Shown piece after piece: positions 62,715 to 64,000 of a stretch of DNA of 64,000 nucleotides. The DNA lies in contig NZ_JANHDH010000003.1 of NCBI RefSeq assembly GCF_026616195.1, forward strand, positions 310,001 to 374,000, read 5' to 3'. The notes under the pieces are model-generated. The model was not told the origin of the DNA. It was given only the letters and a program-made list of their open reading frames with translations, and did no database searches. Position numbers and translations under genes: made by a program. This DNA comes from Haloarchaeobius amylolyticus. Its GTDB lineage: Archaea; Halobacteriota; Halobacteria; Halobacteriales; Natrialbaceae. Positions within the stretch are counted from its first letter, which is position 1. Each line of letters begins with the position of its first letter.

Positions 62715-63605
62715 ATGTTCGATAGGCTCCTCGTCCCGACTGACGGCAGCGACGTCGCGCAGAACGCCACCGAGTACGCCACCGGGCTCGCCAGACGCTT
62801 CGGTGCCGAGGTCCACCTGGTGTGGGTGCTCACGGAGTGGTCGCCGCCCCTCGGCGTCGCCCTCCCAGACGACACGGCCCTGGTCGAGGCCGCCGAGGAC
62901 TTCCTCGACGAGGCGGCCGAATCCGTCCGTGCGGAGGGCGTCGACGTGACGACGCAGATACTCGAATCCGACGACGGCGTCGCCGACGAGATCGTCGACT
63001 ACGCCGAATCGGCGGGCGTGGAGGCCATCGTGATGGGCACGGAGGGCCGGACCGGCATCGGGCGACTCACCCTCGGGAGCACCACGGAGTCCGTCCTCCG
63101 ACAGTCCGAACTCCCGGTGTTCACGGTGCGCGAGGAGACCGACCGGATGCGCCCGACCTTCGACCGCATCCTCGCGCCGACCGACGGGAGCAAGCCGTCG
63201 CTGGCCGCGGTCGACCACGCCGCGAGCCTCGCGGTCGCCACGGGCGCGACGCTGGACATCCTGCACGTGATGGAGCCCGCCCCGGGCTGGGACGGCGTGA
63301 GCACGGGCGCACTGAACGACGCGCTCGAAGAGGCGGGTGAGAACACGCTCGACGCCGCCATCGACCGCGTGACCGACCTCGGCGTCTCCTCGGTCGAGCG
63401 GTCGCTGGTCTGGGGTGTGCCCCACTCGGCCATCCTCCGGCACGCCGAGGAGACGGCGGCCGACTGCATCGTGATGGGCACCCGCGGGCGCTCCGGGCTG
63501 ACGAAGGAGCTGCTCGGGAGCGTCACCCAGCGCGTGGTCCGGCGGTCGCCGGTGCCGGTCGTAGGCCTGCATGGCCCGTCGGCGGAAGAGCAGCTAGAAG
63601 AATAG
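62715..63605 (+). CDS. universal stress protein with two tandem Usp domains
   Basis: A 296-aa protein with two Usp domains (about 1-142 and 148-290). Each begins FDR(L/I)L(V/A)PTDGS and has the nucleotide signatures GTEGRTGIGRLTLGSTTESVL and GTRGRSGLTKELLGSVTQRVV. Tandem Usp proteins form internal dimers that bind ATP. The C-terminus ends in a Glu-rich tail. It follows the histidine kinase by 115 nt on the same strand, with no signature linking the two. Confidence 0.93.
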   Translation: MFDRLLVPTDGSDVAQNATEYATGLARRFGAEVHLVWVLTEWSPPLGVALPDDTALVEAAEDFLDEAAESVRAEGVDVTTQILESDDGVADEIVDYAESAGVEAIVMGTEGRTGIGRLTLGSTTESVLRQSELPVFTVREETDRMRPTFDRILAPTDGSKPSLAAVDHAASLAVATGATLDILHVMEPAPGWDGVSTGALNDALEEAGENTLDAAIDRVTDLGVSSVERSLVWGVPHSAILRHAEETAADCIVMGTRGRSGLTKELLGSVTQRVVRRSPVPVVGLHGPSAEEQLEE

Positions 63606-63628
63606 CGACGCGGGCGAACCCGTCCGTC

Positions 63629-64000
63629 TCAGGGTTCGCGCCGGAACAGCACCGCCTCGCTGTCGGCCAGCGTCGTCTCGCCGGCCGCAGCGACCGATTC
63701 CTCGTCGACGCCGGGGGCGGCCAGCGCCAGCTCCCAGCCCTCCTCGGGACAGTCGTCGGGCAGGTTGGTCGGCGTGACCGTCACGGGCGTCCCCTCCATG
63801 TTAGCGACGAACAGCAGTTCCTCGCTCGCGTCGGGGGCGCGGCGGTAGCCGAAGTAGCAGACCGTGCCCTCGGTCGGGTGGATGTAGTCGAACGTCTCGT
63901 CGCCATGGACGTCGATGTCGGTTCGGAGCCACGGACGGTCCTGGCGGAACTCGCGCACCCCGCGGTCGAAGGCGGTGCGCTCGTCGTCCTGTTTCGCGTG
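63629..64000 (-). CDS. C-terminal fragment of a probable glycoside hydrolase (GH13-type), 5' part beyond window
   Basis: The frame is open from the right window edge (first residues HAKQDDERTAFDRG...) to a stop at 63629. The 123 visible residues (RTDIDVHGDETFDYIHPTEG, CYFGYRRAPDASEELLFVANMEG, VTVTPTNLPDDCPEEGWELA) look like the beta-sandwich C-terminal domain of haloarchaeal alpha-amylase/glucosidase-type enzymes. The catalytic core lies outside the window, so the assignment is tentative. The GTG near 63958 is not the true start, since sequence continues in frame. Confidence 0.45.
   Translation of the reverse strand, partial: HAKQDDERTAFDRGVREFRQDRPWLRTDIDVHGDETFDYIHPTEGTVCYFGYRRAPDASEELLFVANMEGTPVTVTPTNLPDDCPEEGWELALAAPGVDEESVAAAGETTLADSEAVLFRREP

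Overview
The window comes from a halophilic archaeon (class Halobacteria). Most genes are strongly G+C rich with G/C third positions and encode very acidic proteins. Exported binding proteins carry twin-arginine signals followed by a lipobox. Several genes start about 25-30 nt after a TATA element, as expected for leaderless archaeal transcripts, and there is an archaeal aIF2-beta gene. No rRNA, tRNA, CRISPR array or intact insertion sequence was seen. Short A+T-rich gene-poor stretches (7.6-8.45 kb, 18.3-18.75 kb, 27.0-27.7 kb) interrupt the otherwise compact gene order.

1-18.3 kb looks like an organic-nitrogen scavenging region. It holds an AbgA-like M20 amidohydrolase (cut by the window edge), a D-2-hydroxyacid dehydrogenase, a fused FAD/Fe-S D-lactate/glycolate-type dehydrogenase, and glutamate dehydrogenase coupled to a DoeA/EutD (ectoine hydrolase)-like M24 protein. 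An IclR regulator with palindromic candidate operators, an M28 peptidase behind a possible 48-codon leader ORF, and a complete Dpp/Opp-type ABC importer ending in an unrecognised gene complete it. Import followed by hydrolysis and deamination of a peptide-, N-acyl- or ectoine-like compound is an inference from gene content.

18.8-28.2 kb holds the E1 beta and E1 alpha subunits of a 2-oxoacid dehydrogenase without E2/E3 alongside. Divergent from them is an acetolactate-synthase-like TPP enzyme, followed by an SDR epimerase, an HD hydrolase, an internally duplicated EthD-type protein, a second IclR regulator, a small winged-helix protein and a UspA protein.

28.2-44.5 kb holds a flippase-like membrane protein, a CaCA cation exchanger, a DUF1508-like small protein and a deaminase. 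It continues with a two-gene formate-dehydrogenase-type module whose NuoF-like partner has lost most cofactor motifs, a Wzx-type flippase, a PPOX flavoprotein, aIF2-beta with a TRAM domain, a FrnE/DsbA-like protein, a UspA protein, a PQQ-type propeller lipoprotein, two small lipoproteins and a membrane/zinc-ribbon protein.

44.6-56.2 kb is a sugar uptake and catabolism cluster: TrmB regulator, binding protein, two permeases, ATPase, a 67-aa membrane protein, two Gfo/Idh/MocA oxidoreductases flanking a sugar isomerase/epimerase, an M24-like protein lacking metal ligands, and a convergent PfkB sugar kinase. The paired oxidoreductases and TIM-barrel protein suggest oxidation/epimerisation of a sugar or glycoside whose identity the sequence does not reveal.

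56.3-64 kb holds a secreted, sequon-rich COG1361-type protein paired with an RND/MMPL transporter, a PAS histidine kinase, a double-UspA protein and the 3' end of a probable glycoside hydrolase.
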